Shown piece by piece: positions 52,101 to 60,219 of a DNA stretch of 64,000 bases (positions are counted from its first letter, which is position 1; every line of letters starts with the position of its first letter). The translations under genes and the position numbers were made by a program. Source of the stretch: JBJXHN01 sp046233135 (GTDB lineage: Bacteria > Pseudomonadota > Alphaproteobacteria > Rhodospirillales > Rhodospirillaceae); the NCBI GenBank assembly GCA_046233135.1, contig JBJXHN010000002.1:124001-188000 (forward strand), given 5' to 3'. The notes under the pieces were generated by a model that searched no databases, was not told the DNA's origin, and was given only the letters and a program-made list of their open reading frames with translations.

Positions 52101-52312
52101 CCGGCGGACCCGGGGCGGAAGCCCGCAATGCCATCGGCTGGGTGGTGTTCGGCGGCCTGGGCTTCGCCACGGTCTTCACCCTGTTTCTCACGCCGGTGTT
52201 CTATCGCCTGCTCGCCCCCCTGGCCAAGCCGCGCGCCCATGCGGGCGACCGCCTGGCCAGCGAGCTGGCTGCCGCAGACCTTGCCCCACCGGACGGAAGG
52301 CCGGCCGAATGA
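49187..52312 (+). CDS. RND efflux transporter permease (HAE1-like)
   Basis: 1041 residues, about 12 membrane helices. It begins with PSLAVRRPVLTTVLNLLIII and PDVDRPVVTVRADWPGAAPE. The proton-relay motif of helix 4 is GMIVDDAIVVLENIQRRRHL with the paired aspartates; a further hallmark is VMLVGLMAKNGILIVEFADQ in the second half. It exports drugs or other amphiphiles by proton antiport. Overlapping ATGA junctions on both sides show that adaptor, pump and outer-membrane channel form one translationally coupled operon. Confidence 0.97.
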   Translation: MSGGPDANDLPSLAVRRPVLTTVLNLLIIIAGLGALAGVEVRELPDVDRPVVTVRADWPGAAPETVDAQATSVLEGAVARVTGIHTISSASEENNLRVRVEFDPSVDLNTAAADVREAVAGAERRLPDGVENVTVVKADADASAVMRLALVSDKLSVDALTRLAEDDVAAELSAVPGVATVDLFGDRERVLRVLLDPLRLASYGLSVEDLADVLEQARFDVPAGSFKSGDQLLIVRADASITETEDIARLELAPGVKLGDVARVIYGPADPESLVRLDGQTVVGLNVIRQAQSNTINISDGIRATVERVNQRLTDVRLIVTSDDALFIRGSVQEVLTSLLLAVVIVVAILYLFLGALRPTLIPAVSIPVALVGTVAAIWLLGFSINILTLLALVLATGMIVDDAIVVLENIQRRRHLGLPPLAAAVLGTRQVFFAVIATTATLVSVFVPIAFLPGTAGPLFTEFGFVLAISVALSSFVALTMVPMFAARLPADGLGSGSPSVRLAKVGDGLARFYYFLLDRALAAPLLVIGVALAGSALAWGVFMALDQELTPPEDRGVLLISMQGPDGVGLDYMDRQAVIVEDALEPLRDRGEVSNVYTIVGRWDPNRVFIIAPLAHWDERARSQFAIAAELQAAIGTIPGATARVFSSNSLSIRGGNQGDLRFAVQGSSYPAIAAASDTLIAAIRERMPQLTDLSMSYQPTQPQLSVQVDRRRAEDLGVPVEGIRDTLRAMVDGYEVAELNVDDRAVPIIMESLSGAINDPEDLNNLFIAARDGRMVPLSSFISLREEGVAGQLDRLGQRRSIMVDGTLSGTLTLAEAAEQVQALARDVLPPGFSLRLSGDAATLQETSHDVAVTFGIAVLVVLLVLAAQFESLTSAVVVVLTVPFGLAAAVFALGVTDTSLNIYSQIGLVMLVGLMAKNGILIVEFADQLRDEGMEVAAAVREAARVRLRPVMMTMLSTVLGGLPLILSGGPGAEARNAIGWVVFGGLGFATVFTLFLTPVFYRLLAPLAKPRAHAGDRLASELAAADLAPPDGRPAE

Positions 52313-53883
52313 TCCCTGTGCAGTGTTTCCCCGTTGCGGCCCGCCGGTCCTGGCGGATCGCCGGTATCCTTGTCGCCTCGCTGGGGCTGGGCGGCTGCCT
52401 GGCCAAGGTGGGGCCGGAGTATCAACGGCCGAATTTCATCACCGCCGAGCCGCAGGCGCCCTACGCCGCGCTGACGGCGGTGGAGAGTGGCGTGCCGGAG
52501 GAGGCTCCGACCCCCGCTTCCGCTCCCACTCCCAATCTCACGTCCGTCTCAGCTGGTGCCGCCTCCCTTCCGGTGGCGCAGGCCTGGTGGGGACGGTTCA
52601 ACGATCCGGTGCTCAGCGACCTGGTGGCCCTGGCCCTGTCGGGCAACCCGGATATCCAGGTGGCCCGCAGCCGCCGGAGAGAGGCCGCGGCGCTGCTGAT
52701 CCAGACCGAATCCGATGGTCTGCCCCGGTTCGATGCCGCGCTGGATGCCGGGGTGGAAAGCAGCCGCACCATGCGGGGGGGACGGGTGACCAACGGCACC
52801 GGCGCCAACGAGAATGGCGTGCCGGAGGGCAATGCGGGCGTGGGCGGGGTGCTGTCCTGGACGCTGGATCTTTTCGGCGGCCAAGCCCGGGCGGAAGAGG
52901 CAGCCGCGGCGACGGGGCGGCAGCGGGCCTATGAAACGGCGGTGGTGCGGTCGGAAACGGCGGCCGATGTGGTGCGCACCTATGTCGGGCTGCGGGGTAC
53001 CCAGCAGCGGCTGGCTTTGGCCCGGGACAGCCTGGCCCTTCAGCGCGATACCTTGCGTCTGGTCCAGGGGCGAGTGGATGCCGGTCTGGCCCCGGACCTG
53101 GATCAGGCCCGGGCGGCGTCCGCGGTGTTCAGCCTGGAGGCCGAGGTGGCTCCGCTGGAGACGGATATCCGCCTGCAACGGGATGCCCTGGCGGTGCTGG
53201 CCGGGCTGCGGCCCGGGGCGCTGGACGGCCGGCTGTCGCGGGGGCCGGGGGTGATCCCTACGACCGGCCCGGCACCGGAGGTGGGCCTCCCGGCCGAGCT
53301 GCTGCGCAACCGCGCCGACCTGCGCGCGGCCGAAGAAGCCCTGGTCAATGCCACCGCCGGGATTGGCGTGGCTGAATCGGCGCTGTATCCCAGCCTCAGC
53401 CTGCCCGGGCGGCTCAACGTCTCGGCCGCCGGGATCGGCACGGGGGATATCGCCACCACCGTGCTGGCCTCGCTGGGGGCGGTGGTGGACATCCCGCTGT
53501 TCGATTTCGGCGCGCGGGAGGCGGCGGTGACGGCGGCCGAGGAGCAGGCCCTTCAGGCCGCCTATGCCTATCGTTCCACCCTGCTGGATGCGCTGGCCGA
53601 GGTGGAAGGGGCGCTACACCGTCTGGCAGGGGCGCGGACGGCGCTTCAGGCGCTGCGCTCCGCTGTCGCGGCCAACCGCCAGGCGGATGCCCAGGCCCGG
53701 GCGCTCTACGGCCAGGGGCTGGCGAGTTTCCTTGATGTGCTTGATACCCAGCGGGATCTGACCTCCAGCCTGCAACGGGCCGCTTCCGCAGAGGCCGACG
53801 AAGCCCTGGCGCTGGCCGATCTGTATGCGGCGCTGGGCCTGGGGGATGGCGTGGCGGACGGCGTGCCCGACGAGGGTGTCTGA
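52309..53883 (+). CDS. NodT/TolC-family outer-membrane efflux lipoprotein
   Basis: 524 residues. A lipoprotein signal ends GLGGC (Cys30). The family signatures KVGPEYQRPNF, ARSRRREAAALLIQTESDGL, DLDQARAASAVFSLEA and SFLDVLDTQRDLTSSLQRAA give the two-fold helical-barrel repeat of TolC/NodT proteins. It is the outer-membrane exit duct for the adaptor and pump encoded just before it, overlapping the pump stop by four bases. Confidence 0.95.
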   Translation: MIPVQCFPVAARRSWRIAGILVASLGLGGCLAKVGPEYQRPNFITAEPQAPYAALTAVESGVPEEAPTPASAPTPNLTSVSAGAASLPVAQAWWGRFNDPVLSDLVALALSGNPDIQVARSRRREAAALLIQTESDGLPRFDAALDAGVESSRTMRGGRVTNGTGANENGVPEGNAGVGGVLSWTLDLFGGQARAEEAAAATGRQRAYETAVVRSETAADVVRTYVGLRGTQQRLALARDSLALQRDTLRLVQGRVDAGLAPDLDQARAASAVFSLEAEVAPLETDIRLQRDALAVLAGLRPGALDGRLSRGPGVIPTTGPAPEVGLPAELLRNRADLRAAEEALVNATAGIGVAESALYPSLSLPGRLNVSAAGIGTGDIATTVLASLGAVVDIPLFDFGAREAAVTAAEEQALQAAYAYRSTLLDALAEVEGALHRLAGARTALQALRSAVAANRQADAQARALYGQGLASFLDVLDTQRDLTSSLQRAASAEADEALALADLYAALGLGDGVADGVPDEGV

Positions 53884-53901
53884 GCCGGTCAGGCGTGCGG
53901 A

Positions 53902-54816
53902 TCAGGTCGCGCTATCGGGCGGCATGATCGCGCGGGGGCGCCGGCGCAGCATCTCCCGGCTGGCCAGCAGGGCGCCGCCGACGATCAGCAGGCAGGCGCC
54001 GGCCACCAGGGCCGTTGCCTCCCCCTGGCCGAACACGATCAGCAGGATCGTCGAGATCAGCGGCGCGCCGTAGCTCAGCGCGCCAAGCACCTGAATGTCG
54101 CCGTGCTTCACCCCGTGATCCCAGGTGAAAAAGGCTGCCCCCACCGGCCCCAGGCCCAGGGCCAGCACCGCCAGCCACTCCCACCCCTGGGGCCAGACCG
54201 TGGTTTCGAACAGCAGGTGGCAGGGGATGGCCAGCAGGGCCGTGGCGCCGCAGAACCAGCCCACCGCATCCGTCGGTACGCTGCCGAAGCGGCGCGACAG
54301 GATCGAATAGCTCGACCAGGTCAGGGCGCAGACCAGGGCCGTCAGATGGCCGACGGCGTGGGCGGGTTCGAAGGCGACGCGGCCGCCGTCGGTGACCAGC
54401 AGCACCGTGCCCGCAAGCCCCATGGCCGCTCCGGCCAGATGGAACCAGCGCAGGCGCTCGCCGGGCAGCAGGGCGGAAAAGACGACGATCAGCAAGGGCC
54501 ACAGATAGGCGATCAGCCCCGCTTCCACCGGCGGCGCGTTGCGCAGGGCCATGAAATAGAAGAAGTGGTAGCCGAACAGCCCGGCCACCCCCAGCACCCA
54601 GGCGCCGGCCGGTTGGCGCAGATGGTCGCGCGCCCGCTCGCCGCGCAGCACCCATTTGCCGGCCATCAGGCAGAAGGCGACGGAAAAGGACAGCGCGGTC
54701 AGCAGGAAGGGCGGCACATGGCCCGTCCACGTGGTGAACAGGGCCAGGGTGCCCCACATCAGCACCGCCGTGCTGCCGATCAGGGTGGCGCGCGTGACGG
54801 GCGAAGATGTGCTCAT
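53902..54816 (-). CDS. DMT-superfamily exporter (YddG-like)
   Basis: 304 residues, ten predicted membrane helices in two EamA halves (TRATLIGSTAVLMWGTLALF and the second half starting HLTALVCALTWSSYSILSRR). The segment FYFMALRNAPPVEAGLIAYLWPLL resembles the aromatic amino acid exporter YddG. Start ATG at 54816; upstream in-frame codons have no similarity. It converges on the efflux operon and ends 18 bases from its stop. Confidence 0.88.
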   Translation of the reverse strand: MSTSSPVTRATLIGSTAVLMWGTLALFTTWTGHVPPFLLTALSFSVAFCLMAGKWVLRGERARDHLRQPAGAWVLGVAGLFGYHFFYFMALRNAPPVEAGLIAYLWPLLIVVFSALLPGERLRWFHLAGAAMGLAGTVLLVTDGGRVAFEPAHAVGHLTALVCALTWSSYSILSRRFGSVPTDAVGWFCGATALLAIPCHLLFETTVWPQGWEWLAVLALGLGPVGAAFFTWDHGVKHGDIQVLGALSYGAPLISTILLIVFGQGEATALVAGACLLIVGGALLASREMLRRRPRAIMPPDSAT

Positions 54817-54889
54817 GGGGCGGGGATCCAGAACCGGAAAGGGGAAGGGACGCAAAGCATATACCGCCAGGAAGGTGACATTTCCCGTA

Positions 54890-54929
54890 CAAAAAAAACA
54901 ACCCCCGCTCCGGCGAACCGGAACGGAGG
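54890..54929 (-). terminator. Rho-independent terminator after phaB
   Basis: Minus-strand 12-bp stem (one or two G-U pairs) closed by a TTCG tetraloop, followed by TTGTTTTTTTT. A very strong terminator for phaA-phaB. Confidence 0.94.
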
Positions 54930-55004
54930 CTGGTCGGCGAGGGAAGGAAGGCGCCGGGGCAGAGCAATGGCGTCTCCGCTCCGGCGCCCGGTCCCGAAGC
55001 CCGA

Positions 55005-55733
55005 TCAGTACATGTGCTGACCACCGTTGATCGACAGCGTCGCGCCGGTGATGAAGTCGGCGTCGTCTGCGACCAGGAACAGCACGCCGCGAGCGATGTC
55101 CGTGGCACGGCCCAGACGGCCCATGGGGATCTTGGCGATGATCTTTTCCAGCACGTTGTGCGGCACGGCGCGCACCATGTCGGTATCCACATAGCCCGGG
55201 GCGATGGCGTTGACGGTAATGCCCTTCGCCGCCCCTTCCTGCGCCAGGGCCTTGGTGAAGCCGTGGATGCCGGACTTGGCGGCGGCGTAGTTCACCTGAC
55301 CGTACTGGCCGGCCTGCCCGTTGATGGATCCGATGTTGACGATGCGGCCGAAGCCCCGGTCACGCATGGATTCGATCACGCAGCGGCTGAGGTTGTAGCA
55401 GGAAGACAGGTTGGTCTTGATGACCGCTTCCCAGTGTTCCGGCGTCATGCGGTGCAGGGTGCCGTCGCGGGTGATGCCGGCGTTGTTGACCAGCACTTCC
55501 ACCGGACCAACGTCGGCGGCGATCTTGTCGATGGCGTCCTTGACCATGTCGAAGTTCGACACGTCGAACTTGGCGACGGTGATGCCGGTTTCTTCGTGGA
55601 ACCGTTCCGCCGCAGCGTCATTGCCGGCATAGTTGGCGACAACGCGATAGCCGGCGTCCTTCAGACCGACGGAAATGGCCGCGCCGATGCCGCGGGTACC
55701 ACCGGTAACAAGTGCAACACGCCCCTGGGACAT
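55005..55733 (-). CDS. phaB: Acetoacetyl-CoA reductase PhaB
   Basis: 242 residues, a short-chain dehydrogenase. Makes (R)-3-hydroxybutyryl-CoA from acetoacetyl-CoA with NADPH. NADP loop VALVTGGTRGIGAAIS, NNAGITRDGTLHRM, catalytic Ser in IVNIGSINGQAGQYGQ, Y-x-x-x-K in QVNYAAAKSGIHG and the family-typical FHEETGITVAKFDVSNFD and GGQHMY ending are all present. It follows phaA after 243 bp and ends at a strong terminator. Confidence 0.97.
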   Translation of the reverse strand: MSQGRVALVTGGTRGIGAAISVGLKDAGYRVVANYAGNDAAAERFHEETGITVAKFDVSNFDMVKDAIDKIAADVGPVEVLVNNAGITRDGTLHRMTPEHWEAVIKTNLSSCYNLSRCVIESMRDRGFGRIVNIGSINGQAGQYGQVNYAAAKSGIHGFTKALAQEGAAKGITVNAIAPGYVDTDMVRAVPHNVLEKIIAKIPMGRLGRATDIARGVLFLVADDADFITGATLSINGGQHMY

Positions 55734-55976
55734 ATTTCCTACCCTCCGATACTTGAATTTGAGTTGCCGTCTGTTCTTGGACTGGCGGATCCGCCAAGAC
55801 GGTTCGTTTGGAACGGCCGATCAGCCGAACAGAGCGAAAGTGTACGCATAACAGGCGCGCCGGTGTAAAGCCCCCAATCCCCCATCCCCCGGTTGATCGG
55901 GTCGGCACGCCCTGTCCCACCCCCGCGGCGGGCGCGGGGGCAGGCGGGGTCACGTCCGGTCGCTAGCGACCGGCGT

Positions 55977-57149
55977 TTAGCGTTCGACGCAGAGCGCGAT
56001 GCCCATGCCGCCGCCGATGCACAGGGTGGCCAGGCCCTTCTTGGCGTCGCGCTTGCCCATTTCATGCAGCAGGGTGACCAGCACGCGGGTGCCCGACGCG
56101 CCGATGGGGTGACCCAGGGCGATGGCGCCGCCGTTGACGTTCACCTTGGCCGGATCCCAGCCCATGTCCTTGTTCACCGACAGGGCCTGGGCGGCGAAGG
56201 CTTCGTTGGCTTCGATCAGGTCCAGGTCATCCACGGACCAGCCGGCCTTTTCCAGGGCCTTGCGGGAGGCCGGGATCGGACCGGTGCCCATGATCGCCGG
56301 ATCGACGCCGGCGGTGGCCCAGGAGGCGATGCGGGCCAGCGGGGTGATGCCGCGCTTGGCGGCGTTTTCGGCGGTCATCAGCACCACGGCGGCGGCGCCG
56401 TCGTTGATGCCCGACGCGTTGCCGGCGGTCACGGTGCCGTCCTTGGAGAAGGCCGGGCGCAGCTTGGCCAGGGCATCGATGGTGCAGCCCATGCGGGGGA
56501 ATTCATCCGTATCCACCACGGTGTCGCCCTTGCGGCCCTTGATGGTGACCGGGCAGATTTCGTCGGCGAACCGGCCGCTCTTGATCGCGGCTTCGGCCTT
56601 GTTCTGGGAGGCGACGGCGAATTCGTCCTGCTCTTCCCGGGTCAATTGCCACTTGGTGGCGATGTTCTCGGCGGTGGTGCCCATGTGATAGCCGTTGAAG
56701 GCGCACCACAGGCCGTCCTTGATCATGGTGTCGACCAGTTCGGCCGGGCCCATCTTCACGCCGGACCGCAGGTAGGTGCAGTGGGGCGACTGGCTCATGT
56801 TTTCCTGGCCGCCGGCGACCACCACATCGGCATCGCCCGCCAGTATCGCCTGGTAGCCCAGGGCGACGGTGCGCAGGCCCGACCCGCAAACCTGGTTGAT
56901 GGTATAGGCGGTCTTGTCCTGCGGGACACCGGCGTTCAGCGCGGCCTGACGGGCAGGGTTCTGACCGGTGCCGGCGGTGAGGATCTGGCCCAGAACCACT
57001 TCATCCACTTCGGCCCCTTCGGTCTTGGCCCGGCTCAGCGCGGCGCGGATGGCCGTTTCGCCGAGGTAGGACGCCGGGACGCCGCTCAGGCTCCCGCTGA
57101 AGCTTCCGATGGCGGTGCGGGCGGCGCTGGCGATGACGATCTCGGTCAT
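55977..57149 (-). CDS. phaA: Acetyl-CoA acetyltransferase PhaA (thiolase)
   Basis: 390 residues. Condenses two acetyl-CoA into acetoacetyl-CoA, first step of polyhydroxybutyrate synthesis. Nucleophile Cys88 is in INQVCGSGLRTVALGYQAI; the second catalytic set is in NVNGGAIALGHPIGASGTRV (His) and LCIGGGMGIAL (Cys). The ATG at 57149 (MTEIVIASAART) gives the usual thiolase start; an in-frame GTG two codons upstream is possible. A sigma-70-type promoter lies about 210 bp upstream. Confidence 0.97.
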   Translation of the reverse strand: MTEIVIASAARTAIGSFSGSLSGVPASYLGETAIRAALSRAKTEGAEVDEVVLGQILTAGTGQNPARQAALNAGVPQDKTAYTINQVCGSGLRTVALGYQAILAGDADVVVAGGQENMSQSPHCTYLRSGVKMGPAELVDTMIKDGLWCAFNGYHMGTTAENIATKWQLTREEQDEFAVASQNKAEAAIKSGRFADEICPVTIKGRKGDTVVDTDEFPRMGCTIDALAKLRPAFSKDGTVTAGNASGINDGAAAVVLMTAENAAKRGITPLARIASWATAGVDPAIMGTGPIPASRKALEKAGWSVDDLDLIEANEAFAAQALSVNKDMGWDPAKVNVNGGAIALGHPIGASGTRVLVTLLHEMGKRDAKKGLATLCIGGGMGIALCVER

Positions 57150-57357
57150 GGTCACTGTTTCTCCATGTGGCTCTTGGCGACAGGGACGGGCACGGATGGC
57201 CCGATCCGTCGAGTTCCTCTTGCGGACCGGCGGCCCGTGGCCGCCGCATCCTGGCGATATCGTTCGTTACCCCTTGCCGGTTCCTCTCGCGGATCCGCCG
57301 TTTTCGTTCACCCCTCACGGCGGTTCCGGCTCACCCTTCGGACCCGACAGCGCTGGT

Positions 57358-57386
57358 ACCATACGGCGGAATGCGCTCCCGTTCAA
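57358..57386 (-). promoter_or_regulatory. Putative sigma-70 promoter of phaA-phaB
   Basis: On the minus strand TTGAAC, exactly 17 bases, then TATGGT. It lies in the 290-bp gap between phaC and phaA, so the two biosynthesis enzymes can be expressed apart from the synthase. Confidence 0.5.
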
Positions 57387-57439
57387 CGTGTCGTCCTTGT
57401 GAAACCATCGTGAAATCATTCTGAAATAAAGAAAATTGC

Positions 57440-58822
57440 TTAGCCTTTTGGCGACCTTGTCCGACGGCGACGCGGGGGCTTGCCAAGCGCCCCCTGACGG
57501 GCTAGCCACGCCGCCAGCGGGCGGTATACGCGCACGCTCGCCTGGCGTCCGGTGACCATGCCCACGTGGCCCAGGGGGACGTGGCGGATCGTTGCCCCGG
57601 GCAGCCGGCTCGCCAGGGCAATAGCCGAGGCGGGGGGCACGATGCGGTCGCGGTCGGGAATCACCACCAGGGTCGGCTGGGTAACGGTGTCCGGGCGCAC
57701 CGGCGTGCCCGCTACCGTCCAGTCGCCGTGCCCCGGGTGGTTTTGTTCGTACCAAAGGCTCAGACAATCCTTGGCCAGCGGCGCGGAGAGGGGGACGCCG
57801 TCGTTCAGCCAGTCCTCCACGGCCAGGAAGTCGCGGGCACGGGCGCTGCGGCGGGGCAGGCCGGCGAACCCGGCGTATTTGCGGGCGATTCCCAGCGGAT
57901 CGAGCAGGGTGAAGGGCAGTTGCACCAGATCGGTGGGGACCGGGGATCCGTCGTCCAGGCAATCGATGGCCGGAGCCAGGGCGCGCGACAGGCCGAGCAC
58001 GCCGGCATCCTGGGCATGGAAGTCCCAGGGCGTGGCCAGCAGGGCCAGGGCGCGGATCCGGTCGGGCCGGCGCGCCGCCAGGGCCAGGGCCAGCAGTCCG
58101 CCCATGCAGTAGCCGACCACGGCCGGCCGCTGGCCGGTGCGCTCGATGACCGCGTCCAGCGCCGGCTCCAGCCGCTCGGTGATATAGGCATCGAGCCCGA
58201 AGGTGGCCTCTTCCTCGCCCGGTTTGGTCCAGTCCACCAGGAACGGCCGGTGGCCCCGTTCGGCCAGGAAGCGGGCCAGGCTGCGTTTGGGGGTCAGGTC
58301 CAGCACATAGGCCCGGTTGATCAGTGACGGCACCAGCAGCACCGGGGGGGCGTCGCGAAAGCCCTTGTAGTCCCGCAGGACCGTGGTCCCCTTTTGCCAG
58401 ACGGCCGGCGGGGCATCGGTCGGGCGGTGCCAGGGGTGGGTGCGATAGGCCTCGACTCCGGCAAGGAAGGCATCCAGGCGGCGGCTGGCTTCCGACTCGA
58501 CGGCGCTCAGGAAAGCGCCCGCATGGGGGCCGTGGAGCAGGGCGCGGAGGGGATCAGGCTCCGGGGTCCCCGCTTCCGCTTCTGCCGTCCCCGTTCCTGT
58601 CCCCGGTTCGGTCGTCCGCTCCGGCCCGTTCCGCGGCGGCGGCGCGGGCGGCGGCGGCGAGCCCGCCAAAGGCGGTTTCCAGAATGGCGAGGCGGCGTTC
58701 CAGGGTGTCAATCCGCTCGGCCATCCGAGCCACATCGTCCCCTGAAGGGCCAGGTGCAGCAGCATCGGCCGGGGACCCGTCCGTTCCGGCGGCGGCGGCG
58801 GTGGGGGAGCGTCCTGGGGCAT
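57440..58822 (-). CDS. phaC: PHA synthase-like alpha/beta hydrolase PhaC (class III-like)
   Basis: About 460 residues. Polymerises (R)-3-hydroxyacyl-CoA. The lipase-like box is GYCMGG with the nucleophile Cys239 rather than Ser, the hallmark of PHA synthases; the Asp is in VVIPDRDRIVPP and the His in HVPLGHVGMVTG. PPVLLVPSLINRAYVLDL and RPFLVDWTKPGEEEATFGLD are also typical. The start is uncertain: ATG at 58822 is used, ATG at 58765 (MLLHLALQGTMWLG) is nearly as good. The N-terminal 70-90 residues overlap the phaE-like gene in another frame. A Pro/Glu/Thr-rich linker lies at about residues 57-95. Confidence 0.85.
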   Translation of the reverse strand: MPQDAPPPPPPPERTGPRPMLLHLALQGTMWLGWPSGLTPWNAASPFWKPPLAGSPPPPAPPPRNGPERTTEPGTGTGTAEAEAGTPEPDPLRALLHGPHAGAFLSAVESEASRRLDAFLAGVEAYRTHPWHRPTDAPPAVWQKGTTVLRDYKGFRDAPPVLLVPSLINRAYVLDLTPKRSLARFLAERGHRPFLVDWTKPGEEEATFGLDAYITERLEPALDAVIERTGQRPAVVGYCMGGLLALALAARRPDRIRALALLATPWDFHAQDAGVLGLSRALAPAIDCLDDGSPVPTDLVQLPFTLLDPLGIARKYAGFAGLPRRSARARDFLAVEDWLNDGVPLSAPLAKDCLSLWYEQNHPGHGDWTVAGTPVRPDTVTQPTLVVIPDRDRIVPPASAIALASRLPGATIRHVPLGHVGMVTGRQASVRVYRPLAAWLARQGALGKPPRRRRTRSPKG

Positions 58823-59141
58823 CGTCCTCGGCCTCCGGCTGAGGGGCGGCGGGGGAAGCGGTGTCGGCATCGGTGCCGGATGGGGTGTCGGGGCCTCCCG
58901 CCCCCCCACCCCCGGCCTTGGCCGCGAATTCGTCGGCGGCCCTGGCTGTGTGGGCGCTGGCGGTCTTGGCCGCTTCGGACACGAAGGCCATGGATTTGGC
59001 CAATGCCTCGGCCAGCTTGGGGTCGGACATGACGGTGGAGACCTGCTTCTGCCACATATCCATGTAGCGGCGGGCCAGGGACTCAAGATCCGGACCCCCG
59101 CCCGGGGATCCGGGGCCGGAAGATGTGTCATTTTGGGTCAT
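58554..59141 (-). CDS. PhaE-like protein overlapping phaC
   Basis: 195 residues. The N-terminal helices (LESLARRYMDMWQKQVSTVM, then DPKLAEALAKSMAFVSEAAK) resemble phasin/PhaE segments, and near the C-terminus is a coil (VARMAERIDTLERRLAILET) like the PhaE tail. The middle is Ala/Gly/Asp-rich. Class III synthases work as PhaC-PhaE complexes, and this gene is directly upstream of phaC. Its last 70-90 codons overlap the phaC N-terminus in another frame. ATG at 59141 is used; an ATG at 59153 would add four residues. Confidence 0.65.
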   Translation of the reverse strand: MTQNDTSSGPGSPGGGPDLESLARRYMDMWQKQVSTVMSDPKLAEALAKSMAFVSEAAKTASAHTARAADEFAAKAGGGGAGGPDTPSGTDADTASPAAPQPEAEDDAPGRSPTAAAAGTDGSPADAAAPGPSGDDVARMAERIDTLERRLAILETAFGGLAAAARAAAAERAGADDRTGDRNGDGRSGSGDPGA

Positions 59142-59322
59142 GGGCCGGATCATACCCGAGCTGCGCGCAAGAGGAAACCGGGGCTGTATCTCCCGAAACG
59201 CCCCATAGCACCGGCCATTCCGGCGGTGGCGGGTTATAAAATAATTCAGGGATATCCACAGGCGCTTTCTGCGTCATTCCGTGTTGCAAAGCCGAAACAG
59301 CCGCTTCATTGTAAGGAAAAGG

Positions 59323-59352
59323 GCCTTTCGTCGGGAAAGGCGTACGAAAGGC
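59323..59352. repeat. Inverted repeat upstream of phaR
   Basis: Perfect 9-bp arms GCCTTTCGT / ACGAAAGGC with a 12-base spacer, 58 bp before the phaR ATG in the divergent phaE-like/phaR gap. Position fits an operator, perhaps for autoregulation by PhaR, but it does not resemble the TGC-rich PhaR sites I know of. Confidence 0.4.
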
Positions 59353-59409
59353 TGCGATCCGGTGCGTCGAACGCCCAAAAGGATCCGGTCACGGAAAGGG
59401 TGAGGGTGG

Positions 59410-60009
59410 ATGACGACCAAGGTGAACAAAGCCGCCCAAGGGGGCGATGCCCCGATCATCATCAAGAAGTACGCTAACCGCCGATTGTACAATACGGCGA
59501 CCAGCAGCTATGTGACTCTGGACCACCTTGCCCAGATGGTGAAGGAAAACACGGATTTCGTCGTCTATGACGCGAAGTCCGGAGAGGACATCACCCGCTC
59601 GGTGCTGACCCAGATCATCGTCGAAGAGGAATCCAAGGGGCAGAACCTGCTGCCCATCAGTTTCCTGCGCCAGCTTATCGGCTTCTACGGCGACAGCCTG
59701 GGGGGCCTGGTGCCGCAGTATCTGGATTACTCCATGCAGTCGTTCTCGCGGAACGAAGAGCAGATGCGGCACATGATGAAGAACGCCTTGGAAGGCATGT
59801 TCCCCTTCCAGAACTTCGAGGAAATCAACAAGCAGAACATGGCGTTCTTCGAGAACGCGATGAGCATGTTCAATCCCTTCCATGCCGAAGACGGCAAAGG
59901 GGCCGAGTCCGCCAAGGGCACCGGCGAGCGGGAGGTGAAGACCTTGAAGGACGAAATTGCCGCGATGCAGGAAAAGCTTGATAAGCTTATGGAATCCAAG
60001 GACAAGTAG
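59410..60009 (+). CDS. phaR: Polyhydroxyalkanoate synthesis repressor PhaR
   Basis: 199 residues. DNA-binding N-terminus IIIKKYANRRLYNTATSSYV with TLDHLAQMVKENTDFVVYDA is the PhaR/PHB_acc_N signature, followed by the PHB_acc domain (ITRSVLTQIIVEEESKGQNL, FLRQLIGFYGDSLGGLVPQY). A C-terminal coiled-coil (LKDEIAAMQEKLDKLMESKD) ends the protein. It represses phasin and PHA genes until it binds the nascent granule. Divergent from phaE-like/phaC. Confidence 0.96.
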   Translation: MTTKVNKAAQGGDAPIIIKKYANRRLYNTATSSYVTLDHLAQMVKENTDFVVYDAKSGEDITRSVLTQIIVEEESKGQNLLPISFLRQLIGFYGDSLGGLVPQYLDYSMQSFSRNEEQMRHMMKNALEGMFPFQNFEEINKQNMAFFENAMSMFNPFHAEDGKGAESAKGTGEREVKTLKDEIAAMQEKLDKLMESKDK

Positions 60010-60068
60010 ACAGATTCCGCGAATTGTCCCAGGAACAGTTTTCCCCAAAGGTTAAAAAAGTGTAAAGT

Positions 60069-60106
60069 CTCTCCATAGGAGGGCGTTCGGACCCCCCTAT
60101 GGAGAG
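60069..60106. terminator. 15-bp inverted repeat after phaR
   Basis: CTCTCCATAGGAGGG pairs with CCCCCCTATGGAGAG (one mismatch) over an 8-base loop. No U-tract follows, so it may be a terminator or an RNA-stabilising hairpin. Confidence 0.5.
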
Positions 60107-60219
60107 GTTGCGGGAAGCGCGGGAGAGGCGCCCCGAAGGTTGAGGAGTTTACCCCCAGGAAAGGGGGGCGTCTCCTGCCGGACCATGTTCGGTAGGAGCC
60201 ATGGTCGGAGGAAACCGCC

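Noticed and set aside
49154..52240. A 1028-codon minus-strand open frame opposite the RND pump
   Set aside because: Pure antisense shadow: His/Gln/Arg/Gly-rich, no family motif, while the plus strand encodes a textbook RND permease.
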